DNA of 14,345 bases, taken from positions 1 to 14,345 of the forward strand of contig JAYVOC010000021.1 in the NCBI GenBank assembly GCA_043758125.1. The letters run 5' to 3'. The notes under the pieces are model-generated. The model was given only the letters and a program-made list of their open reading frames with translations, was not told the origin of the DNA and did no database searches. Within the stretch, counting starts at the first letter, position 1. Every line of letters begins with the position of its first letter. This DNA comes from JANXSD01 sp043758125 (lineage in GTDB: Bacteria > Bacteroidota > Bacteroidia > AKYH767-A > OLB10). Below, in pieces: positions 6,789-14,345 of the stretch. The translations under genes and the position numbers were made by a program.

Positions 6789-9700
6789 CGTCGCAGATCT
6801 ACATACGTTTTAAAAATTTTATTTAGTTGACGAACCTTTAAAATAATGAAATAGGTTCCATCAGGTAAGTTTTCACCATTATTATTTGTCCCTTTCCAAT
6901 TACTTCTATAACTATTCTTTTCGTAAACTTTACTTCCCCATCGGTTATAAACTACGAATTCATTATCGGGATAATCTTCTAAACCTTTAACAAGAAATTC
7001 ATCGTTAAATCCGTCTTCATTTGGAGAGAATGCATTTGGAAGTAATACATTGGATAGGCAATCGAGAGAGTCTCTTCGGTAAATATTTATTTTAGCGGAA
7101 TCCCGGCAGGTACCATTTAGAACAGTCCATTGAAAGATATTATTTCCGAAATTTAAATTTGATATTGCAGTAAATGCCCGCGATGCAAACTCGATACTAA
7201 CGCCTGGTGAAAACGTTGACCATGATCCTGAGCCGAATTGTGGTCGAGTAGCATTTAAATTTGTTTCACTTCCGCAAATAGTTCTATCAATACCTGGTAT
7301 TGCTTCAATTTTAGAAGTGATTGCAACAGTAACATTAGATGATACTAAACATTTTCCATCAGTTACTGTCCATTTAAAAATGTTATCCCCAGCATTCAAA
7401 TTTGTTATATTAGAAATAGCAGATGTTGAATCCGAAAAAATAGTAATTCCTGAATTAGTAATTGCAGTCCAATATCCAATTCCATACGTTGGTGTATTTG
7501 CAGCAAGCATTGTTGATGTTTCACCGCATACAGTAAAATCCAAACCTGCATTTGAAATTAATTGTGGTGGTTCGCTAAGTATGTAAGATGAAGTGCTCGT
7601 ACAATTATTTTGATCGGTAATTACTACAGTATAAGTATTAGAAGAAAGCCCTAAAATATTTTGAGTGATGGCACCATTGCTCCAAATATAATTGTATGGT
7701 GCAGTACCTCCATTCAAGCTAAGGTATATTTCACCATCAGAAGATTGATTACATTTAAGATTAAAGGGGGGATTTTTTTGTGGGATAACCGAATTTACAA
7801 CAATAGGTGATGGTTGTTTTACTTCTATTGAACGAACAGCGATACAACCACTCGCATCTCGTACAGTTACAGTGTAAATATTTGCTATCAAGTTTATAAT
7901 AGCTGGTGTTTTGTCAGGAAGATTAGTCCAAGTATAATCCAATGGCAAAGTTCCGCCACTAATAGAGATAGTAACAAAGCCATTATTACCACCGGGACAA
8001 GAAACATTTCCTGAATCAATAACAGTAATAGTAGGACCACTTAAATTGCTCACGTTTGCAATACTTGATTTAGTACATCCTTTAAAATCGGTAACGGTTA
8101 AACTATAGCTTCCTGCTGGAATATTAAACAGTGTATCATTTATTGAACCTGTTGACCATAACAATGAATAAGACGGAATACCTCCACTTACCGATACAAC
8201 AACGGAACCATTATTAACACCACATGTTGCATTTTGTATAAGAGGAAATACAACATTGATTGCAGCTGGTTCTCCTACAAAATATGAATTAGTAGAAGTA
8301 CACCCTTGGTTATCTGTAACAATAACAGAATAGTTTCCTGTACTTAAATTAATTACATCTTCCGTAACTTGTGTTGTATTTATCCATGTAAATGTATATG
8401 GCTGAACTCCTCCTATAACATCTAAATTAATTGCTCCATCAGCTAATGCATTACACGATACACTATCAATATTTATTAAACTAATTATTGGAAGTCCGGT
8501 ATTTATTAAATTGAAAACAGTATCCTTCGTACAGAAACGAGAATCCGTTAATGTTAAAGAATAATTTCCTGCGGCGAGTGATGAAATAGTAGATGATGCA
8601 TCAGATGTTGACCACAAATAAGAATAACTTGGATTACCGCCAGATACTTGAACAACAATAATTCCATTATTCAATCCACAAGTTGCATTACTAATTGTTG
8701 CACTAATAATAAAAGGTGCAGGTGCAAAAACAGTATCAGAATAGATAACTGTACAACCATTAAAATCAGTAACAGTAACTGTATAAATTCCTTCGGGGAT
8801 ATTTGAATTATCAGCTGTTAAAACACCATTACTCCATAAGTAAGAATATGGCGCTACACCTTGTTGAACAACTACAATTAGAGATCCATCACTTCCATTT
8901 GGACAATTTACATCTGCTTTAGATTGAAGCTGAACAGTAGGACCATCAACATTATTTACAACGAAATTTTGTTGAAATGTACATCCATTATTATCTGAAA
9001 TAGTTACTGAGTATGTTGTTGCAGTTAAGCCATTAATTGTAGCAGTAGTACCTGAATTCGACCATGCATAAAAATATCCAGGAGTTCCTCCGGAAGGAGT
9101 TAATTGAATACTCCCATTTGCATTTCCACATGTTGAATTAGAAACATTTGATAGCGTTGTTATTGCTGATGGTTCTGTAATAGTTGTAGAAATTGAAGTA
9201 GTGCATCCTGCCAAATCAGTTACTGTTAAAGTATAACTACCAGCTGTTAATCCAGAAATATCTTTTGTTAAAAAACCATTCGACCATAAGTAAGTATAAG
9301 GACCCGCACCACCACTTGTACTGATATCAATAGAACCATTATTTCCATTTTTGCAAAGCACATTTTGTTGATTTGAAATCACTAATGATGGTGCACTAAT
9401 GTTTCCAACAGTAATTGAGTCGATTGATTTGCAATTATGAAAATCGGTTGTTGTTACTACATATATTCCAGGAATAAGAGATGAAATTGAACTCGTTGTT
9501 GCAGCATTCGACCAGAGATAAGTGAATGGTGAAGTACCACCACCTGTAGAAAGTGATATGCTTCCATTAGGCTGACCACAATTGGAAGGAACACTTGTTA
9601 AGGATGCAAATAAAAGTGCTGGATTAGTGATCGCATAATTTGCAGTTGTAGTACATCCAACAAAATCAGTTACAGTAATTGTGTAAGTATTCGCAATTAA

Positions 9701-12700
9701 ACTATCTGCCGTTAAACCAGTATCACCATTCGACCATATTAAACTATTGTAAGGAGTGGTTCCTCCTGAAACATTTACATTAATAACTCCATCCGAAGTC
9801 CCAAAACACAATGGTGCCGTTGAACTTGATAATTGAATTGTTGGAAATCCGCTTGAAACAACTTGAACTGAATCAGTTTTTTTACATCCTAAAGAATCAG
9901 TTACAGTAACAGTATAACTTCCTGCACTAATATTTACTAACGATGCTGAAATACTTCCTCCATTCCATTTATAAGTGTATGGTGATGTACCTCCCCCACC
10001 TGCAACAACTACCGTTGCATTTGACAAATTACACGTTGCATTTGTTACAGTAAACGCAGCCGACACAACAGTTGGTGCAGGCAAGTTAACAGTTAAAGAG
10101 CTACTGCATCCGAAAAAATCAGTGATAGTAATTGTATATACACCACCGGCAATATTTATTCTATTCAGCGTTATTACTCCATCATTCCAAAGGTATTGGT
10201 AAGGTGATTGTCCGCCTGCTTTCGAAATATAAATGGCACCGTTTACACTTGCATTACATTTAGGTGTTTTAATAGAATCTAAAGTGAGAACAGGACCTGC
10301 AATTGTACCAACAGTAAATGAAAAAATAGAATCACAGTTATTAAAATCAGTAATTGTTAATGTATAATTACCAGCTAGGATATTTGATATGGATGAACTT
10401 AATCCGCCATTCGACCACAAGTAGGAATAAGGAGATGTTCCACCAGAAGCAACAATATTAATAGCACCATTTGCTTGTCCACATTTCGCTTTTGTGATAG
10501 TAGATGAAATGGCAATTTTTAAAGGTTGATCAACAAAGACAGAGAGTGAATCAGAGCAGCCATTATTATCTGTAACAGAAACAGTGTAATTACCAGAGAT
10601 TAAATTGCTGATATCTTGCGTAACAGCAGTTGTAGACCAGGAATAAGTATACGGTTGTATTCCACCAGAAACATCAATATCTATTGCACCATTATTTCCG
10701 CCATTACAACTAACATCCGTTTGGCTGATGATTGAAATTACGGGTCCGTTAGCTTGTGTAACATTTACTGTTTTAATTTTAGTACAACCACGCAAATCTG
10801 TAATTGTCACTCTGTATTGTCCAGCAAAAAGATTATTTATTGCTGATGTTGTTGCTGAATTGCTCCATAAATAAGTATAAGGAGGAGTTCCTCCTGAAAC
10901 ATTCACTTGAGTACTTCCTAATGCTAATCCACAAAATGTTTGCGTAGTAGTAAATGACCCTGAAATTATAGAAGGTTGTGAAATATTTACTGTTCTAGTC
11001 GCAGTACAACTATTAGCATCAGTAACTACAACAGAATAAGTTCCCGAAATTAAATTTGAAATATCTTCAATTGTATCAGTGTTAGACCATAAAAAACTAA
11101 ATGGCGCAGTACCTGAATTTACCGTTATATTAATTGCACCATTACTTCCTAAAAAACAAGATACATTTTGTGTACTTGCTAAACTAATACTTGGGCCAGG
11201 AATATTTATCAAACTAAATACGGATGATTTTGTACACCCATTTACATCCGTTGCTGTTACTGTATAATTTCCAGCTGATCGATTCGAAATTGATGGCCCT
11301 GATGTTCCTGTTGACCATAGATAAGTATATCCAGGATTTCCTCCATTTGCAGCGGCATTAATATTTCCATTTGCATTTCCACAAGTTGGTTGTGTTGCTG
11401 AAAAAACGATACTAAGAGCCGAAGGTTGAAGAACAGAATCAGTAGCAGTTGTAGTGCAATTGTTGGCATCTGTTACTATAACAGTATAAGTATTCGCAAC
11501 AACACCATTAATATTTTTTGTTGTAGCATTATTGCTCCACAAATAAGTTAACGGAAAAGCTCCTCCTGAAGTTGTTATCGTAATTGAACCTGTACTACCG
11601 TTAAAACATAATACTGGAGTTGTGGTAATTGCACTTATAACTGGTGCAGCTTGGTTAGAAATTGTTTTTGTACCAATTACAGTACATGAATTAAAATCGG
11701 TGATTGTTACAGTATATGTTCCTGCTAATTGAGATGTTATTTGTTGCGTGGTTGCATTATTATTCCATAAGTAAGTATATGGTGTTGTTCCACCAGATGC
11801 ATTTGCGTTAATAGATCCATTGTTTGAACCACAACTACTATTTATACTAGTAAAACTTACTGCTAAAGTTGCAGGTTGAGTAATAGGATACGAGGCTGTT
11901 GCTTTGCATCCATTTTGATCGGTAACAGTTACAGTATAAGTTCCTGAAGCAAGTGCAGATAAATCTTCAATAAGAATTCCATTTGACCATTGATACGAAT
12001 AAGAACTAACACCTCCACTAACAGTAATATTTATACTTCCATTATTTGCTGAATGGCAACTTACATTTGTAACAACAGAAGCTATGCTAAGCGCTAACGG
12101 TTGTGTAACATTATATGTTTTTACAACTGAACAATTTAAAACATCAGTAATAGTTACGGAAAAAGTGCCTGCTGAAACAGATGAGATATCTTGTGTTGTT
12201 GCAGCATTGCTCCATAAGTAAGTATACGCCCCCGTACCACCTGATGGTGTAATATTTATTACTCCTGTTGGAACTCCATTACATGCTAAATTAGTGATTA
12301 TTGCTGTTGCATTAATGACTACAGGTTGCGTTATTGTATAATTTGCAGAAGTAGTACAAAGATTAGCGTCTGTAACTGAAACAGTAAATGTACCTATAGA
12401 AAGACCTATTAAATCTTGTGATACACTACTATTGCTCCACAAATAAGTTAACGTTCCAACTCCTCCAGTTACAGAAATATCTATCGCACCATTTGATCCT
12501 CCGTTACAAGAAACATTTGTAACAAGAGCACTCGAAATAACAGGTGCATTTGCTGATGTAACTTGAATAGATTTTGAAATAGTACAACCATTAAAATCTG
12601 TTACAGTGACAGTATAATTGGCAGGAGATAATCCATTTACAGTTGAAGTTGTAGCACTTGTATTCCATAAATATGTATATGGACTTGTTCCTCCTGATGG

Positions 12701-14345
12701 TGTTGCTGTTACGGAACCATTTACACTTCCACAAGTTGCTTGGGTTGTGCTTAATGTTAAAGCTAAAATTGTAGGTTGTGTAATTGTATACGAAGCATTA
12801 GCAGTACAACTATTTGCATCACTAACAGTAACACTATATGCACCTGCAATCTTCCCAGAAATATCCTGAGTAATGGCTCCCGAACTCCATAAATAACTAT
12901 ATGGAATTGTTCCTCCAAAAACGGTAATATCAACAGCTCCATTTGTACCACCAAAACAGGATACGTTGGTGTTTGAATTCGTAAATGTTATTGCCAGAGG
13001 TTGAGTAACGGTAATTGATTTGGTAGAAGAACATAGGTTGTTGTCCGTCACTGTTACGGTAAATATACCTGAAGCGAGCCCAGTTAAATCTTGCGTGATA
13101 GCTCCGTTACTCCACGAATAAGTATATAAGGGTTGACCACCAGAAATAGTTATATCAATTGCTCCATTATTGCCGTTATGGCATGACACATTCGTAATTG
13201 TTGTAACAGTAATAATTGGAGAACCACTATTACCAACTGTGGCTGACGAAATTGCTGTGCATCCAAATAAATCGGAAACGGTAACGGTATATGTCGCAGC
13301 TGCAAGACCACTTATTACGGGCGATACAGATCCAGTATTCCATAAATATGAATAAGGTAATGTGCCTCCTGAAACTATAGCAGAGGCAGATCCGTTTGCT
13401 GCATTACAAGTTCCATTTACTGGAATAATATTAATATTAATTGTTGATGGTTGTGAAACAGTTGCAGATATTTTAGCTGTACACGAATTTGCATCCGTAA
13501 CTGTGACTGTATATGTATTTGCAGCAACGCCATTCAAATCTTGAGTTAGTGCACCATTACTCCATAAGTAAGTATACGATGGACTACCTCCTGAAACTGT
13601 TAAGTTTACCGCTCCCGTTTGTGCTCCAGCACATCCCGCATTTGTTACTGTGGTCGATAAATTTAATGAAGTAGGTTGTGTGATGGTTGCTGATGTTGTT
13701 GCAGTACATGAATTCGCATCTGTAACTGTGACCGTATATGTGGCAGCAGTTCTTCCTGATAAATCTTGTGTGATTGCTCCATTACTCCAAGCATAGGAAT
13801 AATTTGTTGTACCTCCAGTAACTGTTAAATCAATTGCACCTGTTGATGCACCGTTGCATAAAATATTTGTTACTGTGGTCGATAAATTTAAAGCAGTAGG
13901 TTGTGTGATGGTTGCTGATGTTGTTGCAGTACATGAATTTGCATCTGTAACTGTTACCGTGTATGTGGCAGCAGTTCTTCCAGATAAATCTTGTGTGATT
14001 GCTCCATTACTCCAAGCATACGAATAATTTGTTGTGCCTCCACTAACTGTTAAATCAATTGCGCCTGTTGATGCACCGTTACATAAAACATTTGTTACTG
14101 TGGTCGATAAATTTAATGAAGTAGGTTGTGTGATGGTTGCTGATGTTGTTGGAGTACATGAATTTGCATCTGTAACTGTAACGGTATAAGTAGCAGCATT
14201 TCTTCCAGATAAATCTTGTGTGATTGCACCATTACTCCAAGCATACGAATAATTTGTTGTGCCTCCAGTAACTGTTAAATCAATTGCGCCAGTTGATGCA
14301 CCGTTGCATAAAACATTTGTTACTGTGGTCGATAAATTTAATGCA
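6785..14345 (-). CDS. Giant SprB-like repeat adhesin with T9SS type B sorting domain (5' end outside window)
   Basis: An open frame runs from the stop at 6785-6787 to the window edge with no interruption, about 2519 visible codons. The N-terminus and signal peptide lie outside. The TTG at 13537 is an ordinary Leu codon inside a repeat, not a start: the codons upstream continue the repeat pattern (WSNGALTQD before LNGVAANTYTVTVTD). From the visible N-terminal side the protein has 30 SprB-type repeats of ~75 residues (7568-14345), two 86-residue PKD-like domains (7052-7567), and a CHU_C/gliding-motility type B sorting domain (6788-7051). Each repeat has a Cys, an (N/D)G motif, GGxxPYxYxWSNG, an AGxYTVTVTD strand and a second Cys. 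SprB-like proteins move along the surface during gliding or act in adhesion; whether this organism glides cannot be told from the window. Export through the outer membrane by T9SS follows from the sorting domain. The gene leads a tightly packed operon with the SprF-type and PorE-like genes. Edge repeats are nearly identical, so the true length may differ from any assembly. Confidence 0.95.
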   Translation of the reverse strand, partial: ALNLSTTVTNVLCNGASTGAIDLTVTGGTTNYSYAWSNGAITQDLSGRNAATYTVTVTDANSCTPTTSATITQPTSLNLSTTVTNVLCNGASTGAIDLTVSGGTTNYSYAWSNGAITQDLSGRTAATYTVTVTDANSCTATTSATITQPTALNLSTTVTNILCNGASTGAIDLTVTGGTTNYSYAWSNGAITQDLSGRTAATYTVTVTDANSCTATTSATITQPTSLNLSTTVTNAGCAGAQTGAVNLTVSGGSPSYTYLWSNGALTQDLNGVAANTYTVTVTDANSCTAKISATVSQPSTININIIPVNGTCNAANGSASAIVSGGTLPYSYLWNTGSVSPVISGLAAATYTVTVSDLFGCTAISSATVGNSGSPIITVTTITNVSCHNGNNGAIDITISGGQPLYTYSWSNGAITQDLTGLASGIFTVTVTDNNLCSSTKSITVTQPLAITFTNSNTNVSCFGGTNGAVDITVFGGTIPYSYLWSSGAITQDISGKIAGAYSVTVSDANSCTANASYTITQPTILALTLSTTQATCGSVNGSVTATPSGGTSPYTYLWNTSATTSTVNGLSPANYTVTVTDFNGCTISKSIQVTSANAPVISSALVTNVSCNGGSNGAIDISVTGGVGTLTYLWSNSSVSQDLIGLSIGTFTVSVTDANLCTTSANYTITQPVVINATAIITNLACNGVPTGVINITPSGGTGAYTYLWSNAATTQDISSVSAGTFSVTITDVLNCSVVKTYNVTQPLALSIASVVTNVSCHSANNGSINITVSGGVSSYSYQWSNGILIEDLSALASGTYTVTVTDQNGCKATASYPITQPATLAVSFTSINSSCGSNNGSINANASGGTTPYTYLWNNNATTQQITSQLAGTYTVTITDFNSCTVIGTKTISNQAAPVISAITTTPVLCFNGSTGSITITTSGGAFPLTYLWSNNATTKNINGVVANTYTVIVTDANNCTTTATDSVLQPSALSIVFSATQPTCGNANGNINAAANGGNPGYTYLWSTGTSGPSISNRSAGNYTVTATDVNGCTKSSVFSLINIPGPSISLASTQNVSCFLGSNGAINITVNSGTAPFSFLWSNTDTIEDISNLISGTYSVVVTDANSCTATRTVNISQPSIISGSFTTTQTFCGLALGSTQVNVSGGTPPYTYLWSNSATTSAINNLFAGQYRVTITDLRGCTKIKTVNVTQANGPVISIISQTDVSCNGGNNGAIDIDVSGGIQPYTYSWSTTAVTQDISNLISGNYTVSVTDNNGCSDSLSVFVDQPLKIAISSTITKAKCGQANGAINIVASGGTSPYSYLWSNGGLSSSISNILAGNYTLTITDFNNCDSIFSFTVGTIAGPVLTLDSIKTPKCNASVNGAIYISKAGGQSPYQYLWNDGVITLNRINIAGGVYTITITDFFGCSSSLTVNLPAPTVVSAAFTVTNATCNLSNATVVVAGGGGTSPYTYKWNGGSISASLVNISAGSYTVTVTDSLGCKKTDSVQVVSSGFPTIQLSSSTAPLCFGTSDGVINVNVSGGTTPYNSLIWSNGDTGLTADSLIANTYTITVTDFVGCTTTANYAITNPALLFASLTSVPSNCGQPNGSISLSTGGGTSPFTYLWSNAATTSSISSLIPGIYVVTTTDFHNCKSIDSITVGNISAPSLVISNQQNVLCKNGNNGSIDISTSGGAGPYTYLWSNGFLTKDISGLTAGSYTLTVTDLAGCTTSISTTITEPSAITTLSNVSNSTCGNANGSIQLTPSGGTPGYFYAWSNSGTTATINGLTATTYSVTISDNNGCTFQQNFVVNNVDGPTVQLQSKADVNCPNGSDGSLIVVVQQGVAPYSYLWSNGVLTADNSNIPEGIYTVTVTDFNGCTVIYSDTVFAPAPFIISATISNATCGLNNGIIVVQVSGGNPSYSYLWSTSDASSTISSLAAGNYSLTLTDSRFCTKDTVFNLINTGLPIISLINIDSVSCNALADGAINLDVIGGVQPYTFTWINTTQVTEDVINLSTGNYSVIVTDNQGCTSTNSYFVGEPAAINVVFPLIQNATCGVNNGSVVVSVSGGIPSYSLLWSTGSINDTLFNIPAGSYSLTVTDFKGCTKSSIANVSNLSGPTITVIDSGNVSCPGGNNGFVTISISGGTLPLDYTWTNLPDKTPAIINLIANIYTVTVRDASGCIAVRSIEVKQPSPIVVNSVIPQKNPPFNLKCNQSSDGEIYLSLNGGTAPYNYIWSNGAITQNILGLSSNTYTVVITDQNNCTSTSSYILSEPPQLISNAGLDFTVCGETSTMLAANTPTYGIGYWTAITNSGITIFSDSTSAISNITNLNAGDNIFKWTVTDGKCLVSSNVTVAITSKIEAIPGIDRTICGSETNLNATRPQFGSGSWSTFSPGVSIEFASRAFTAISNLNFGNNIFQWTVLNGTCRDSAKINIYRRDSLDCLSNVLLPNAFSPNEDGFNDEFLVKGLEDYPDNEFVVYNRWGSKVYEKNSYRSNWKGTNNNGENLPDGTYFIILKVRQLNKIFKTYVDLRR
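6788..7051 (-). other. T9SS type B C-terminal sorting domain (CHU_C/gliding type)
   Basis: The last 88 residues of the adhesin. They begin with LLPNAFSPNEDGFNDEF, the diagnostic opening of type B sorting domains, and continue with YNRWGSKVYEK, WKGTNNNGENLPDGTYFII and end in YVDLRR. It has no cysteine, unlike the rest of the protein. In known systems this domain directs passage through the T9SS translocon and depends on a SprF-type partner, which is the next gene here. Confidence 0.95.
7052..7567 (-). repeat. Two consecutive 86-residue PKD-like domains
   Basis: Two homologous segments of exactly 86 codons each: 7310-7567 (first in the protein) and 7052-7309 (second). Both share the order NAGLDFTVCGE / IPGIDRTICGS, G(Y/S)W, a (T)AISN(I/L) strand, GDNIFKWTV / GNNIFQWTV and a closing Cys (GKC / GTC). 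They are clearly diverged from one another, so the duplication is old. Tandem PKD-like domains just before the sorting domain are common in T9SS surface proteins and probably act as a spacer that separates the repeat stalk from the membrane. Confidence 0.8.
7766..7779 (-). repeat. Adjacent homopolymer tracts (A7 and C6 on the coding strand) inside the adhesin
   Basis: On the plus strand six G (7766-7771) and seven T (7773-7779) are separated by a single A. In the coding direction this reads A7-T-C6 and encodes the linker QKNPPF before the last SprB repeat. It is upstream of the last repeat, the PKD-like pair and the sorting domain. The tracts are visible; any slippage is inference. Confidence 0.6.
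13446..14345 (-). repeat. Tandem 225-bp direct repeats, three nearly identical plus one diverged copy
   Basis: Exact 225-bp period: copies at 13671-13895, 13896-14120 and 14121-14345, each beginning GTAGGTTGTGTGATGGTTGC on the plus strand, and a diverged copy in the same phase at 13446-13670. By direct alignment, adjacent copies differ at 12 of 225 positions (copies 1-2 and 2-3) and outer copies at 15. Most differences are silent; the amino-acid changes I see are few (such as Ala to Pro, Thr to Asn, Ser to Ala). The unit encodes one 75-residue type A SprB repeat with phase preserved. This is the signature of recent in-frame tandem amplification or gene conversion. The fourth copy boundary would fall at 14346, the first base outside the window. 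Confidence 0.95.

Larger units (their letters stand above)
7568..14345 (-). repeat. Array of 30 SprB-type repeats, ~225 bp each
   Basis: Thirty repeats can be counted by the aromatic core (GGxxPYxYxWSNG or a variant) and by the flanking cysteines. Mean unit length is 6778/30, about 226 bp, and the first Cys of the repeats keeps close to a 225-bp spacing across the array. Two subtypes occur. Type A has a first Cys five residues before the NG glycine-turn (CNGGSNGA) and exits through a QP linker (for example ITQP). Type B is one residue shorter there (CGSVNGS) and exits through a G/A-P linker (for example NGPVIS). Between the Cys at 11831-11833 and the Cys at 7997-7999 the two subtypes alternate strictly as nine B-A pairs. 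At the upstream edge only type A units occur. Confidence 0.9.

Noticed and set aside
7317..12869. Plus-strand open frames opposite the adhesin (for example 7317-7586, 9975-10202, 12618-12869)
   Set aside because: They are antisense shadows that recur because the adhesin repeats have a fixed phase and biased codons; they show no family motif or start context.
13535..13537. TTG as start codon of the giant adhesin, giving a 2250-residue protein
   Set aside because: The frame stays open to 14345 and encodes further in-phase SprB repeats; this TTG is a Leu codon within a repeat, so the gene continues beyond the window.
13446..14345. CRISPR array or non-coding satellite
   Set aside because: The units are 225 bp, lack unique spacers, and keep an open frame with mostly silent differences, so they are coding tandem repeats.

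Overview
The window looks like chromosomal DNA of a Bacteroidota member, probably of the Flavobacteriia/Chitinophagia/Sphingobacteriia type. The evidence is the AT-rich composition, the lack of clear Shine-Dalgarno sequences, and several hallmark families: a type IX secretion system (T9SS) type B sorting domain, a PorP/SprF outer-membrane protein, SprB-type repeats and a Bacteroidota-style cupin anti-sigma factor. No tRNA, rRNA, CRISPR array, insertion sequence or phage gene is visible.

Left part (1-1592). A minus-strand cupin protein (15-629) carries the N-terminal signature of Bacteroidota anti-sigma factors. About 400 bases without a recognisable gene follow. A plus-strand collagen-tailed lipoprotein (1037-1552) then runs into a strong symmetric terminator (1554-1592), which separates it from everything to the right.

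Right part (1597-14345). Five minus-strand genes are packed head to tail and would be transcribed from the right, from a promoter outside the window. In order of transcription they are: a giant SprB-like adhesin (14345 to 6785, 5' end missing); a PorP/SprF-family protein (start overlaps the adhesin stop as ATGA); a PorE-like OmpA lipoprotein with TPR, beta-propeller, CRD-like and OmpA domains (2 nt gap); rarA (start overlaps the lipoprotein stop as ATGA); and murB (52 nt gap). The first three make a coherent surface module: an adhesin sorted by T9SS through its type B C-terminal domain, an outer-membrane partner of the SprF type, and a lipoprotein able to bind peptidoglycan. rarA (replication-fork maintenance) and murB (peptidoglycan precursor synthesis) are housekeeping genes that seem to share the transcript.

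The adhesin fills more than half of the window. It shows 30 SprB-like repeats of about 75 residues, each with a Trp core and two cysteines. These are followed by two 86-residue PKD-like domains and an 88-residue sorting domain. Nine consecutive A/B repeat pairs form a higher-order repeat in the older part of the array. The upstream edge holds three tandem 225-bp copies that are about 93-95 % identical, and the window ends exactly on a repeat boundary. I did not find a wholly unknown system. The most informative features are the structure and evolution of this repeat array and the tight coupling of rarA to the surface module.
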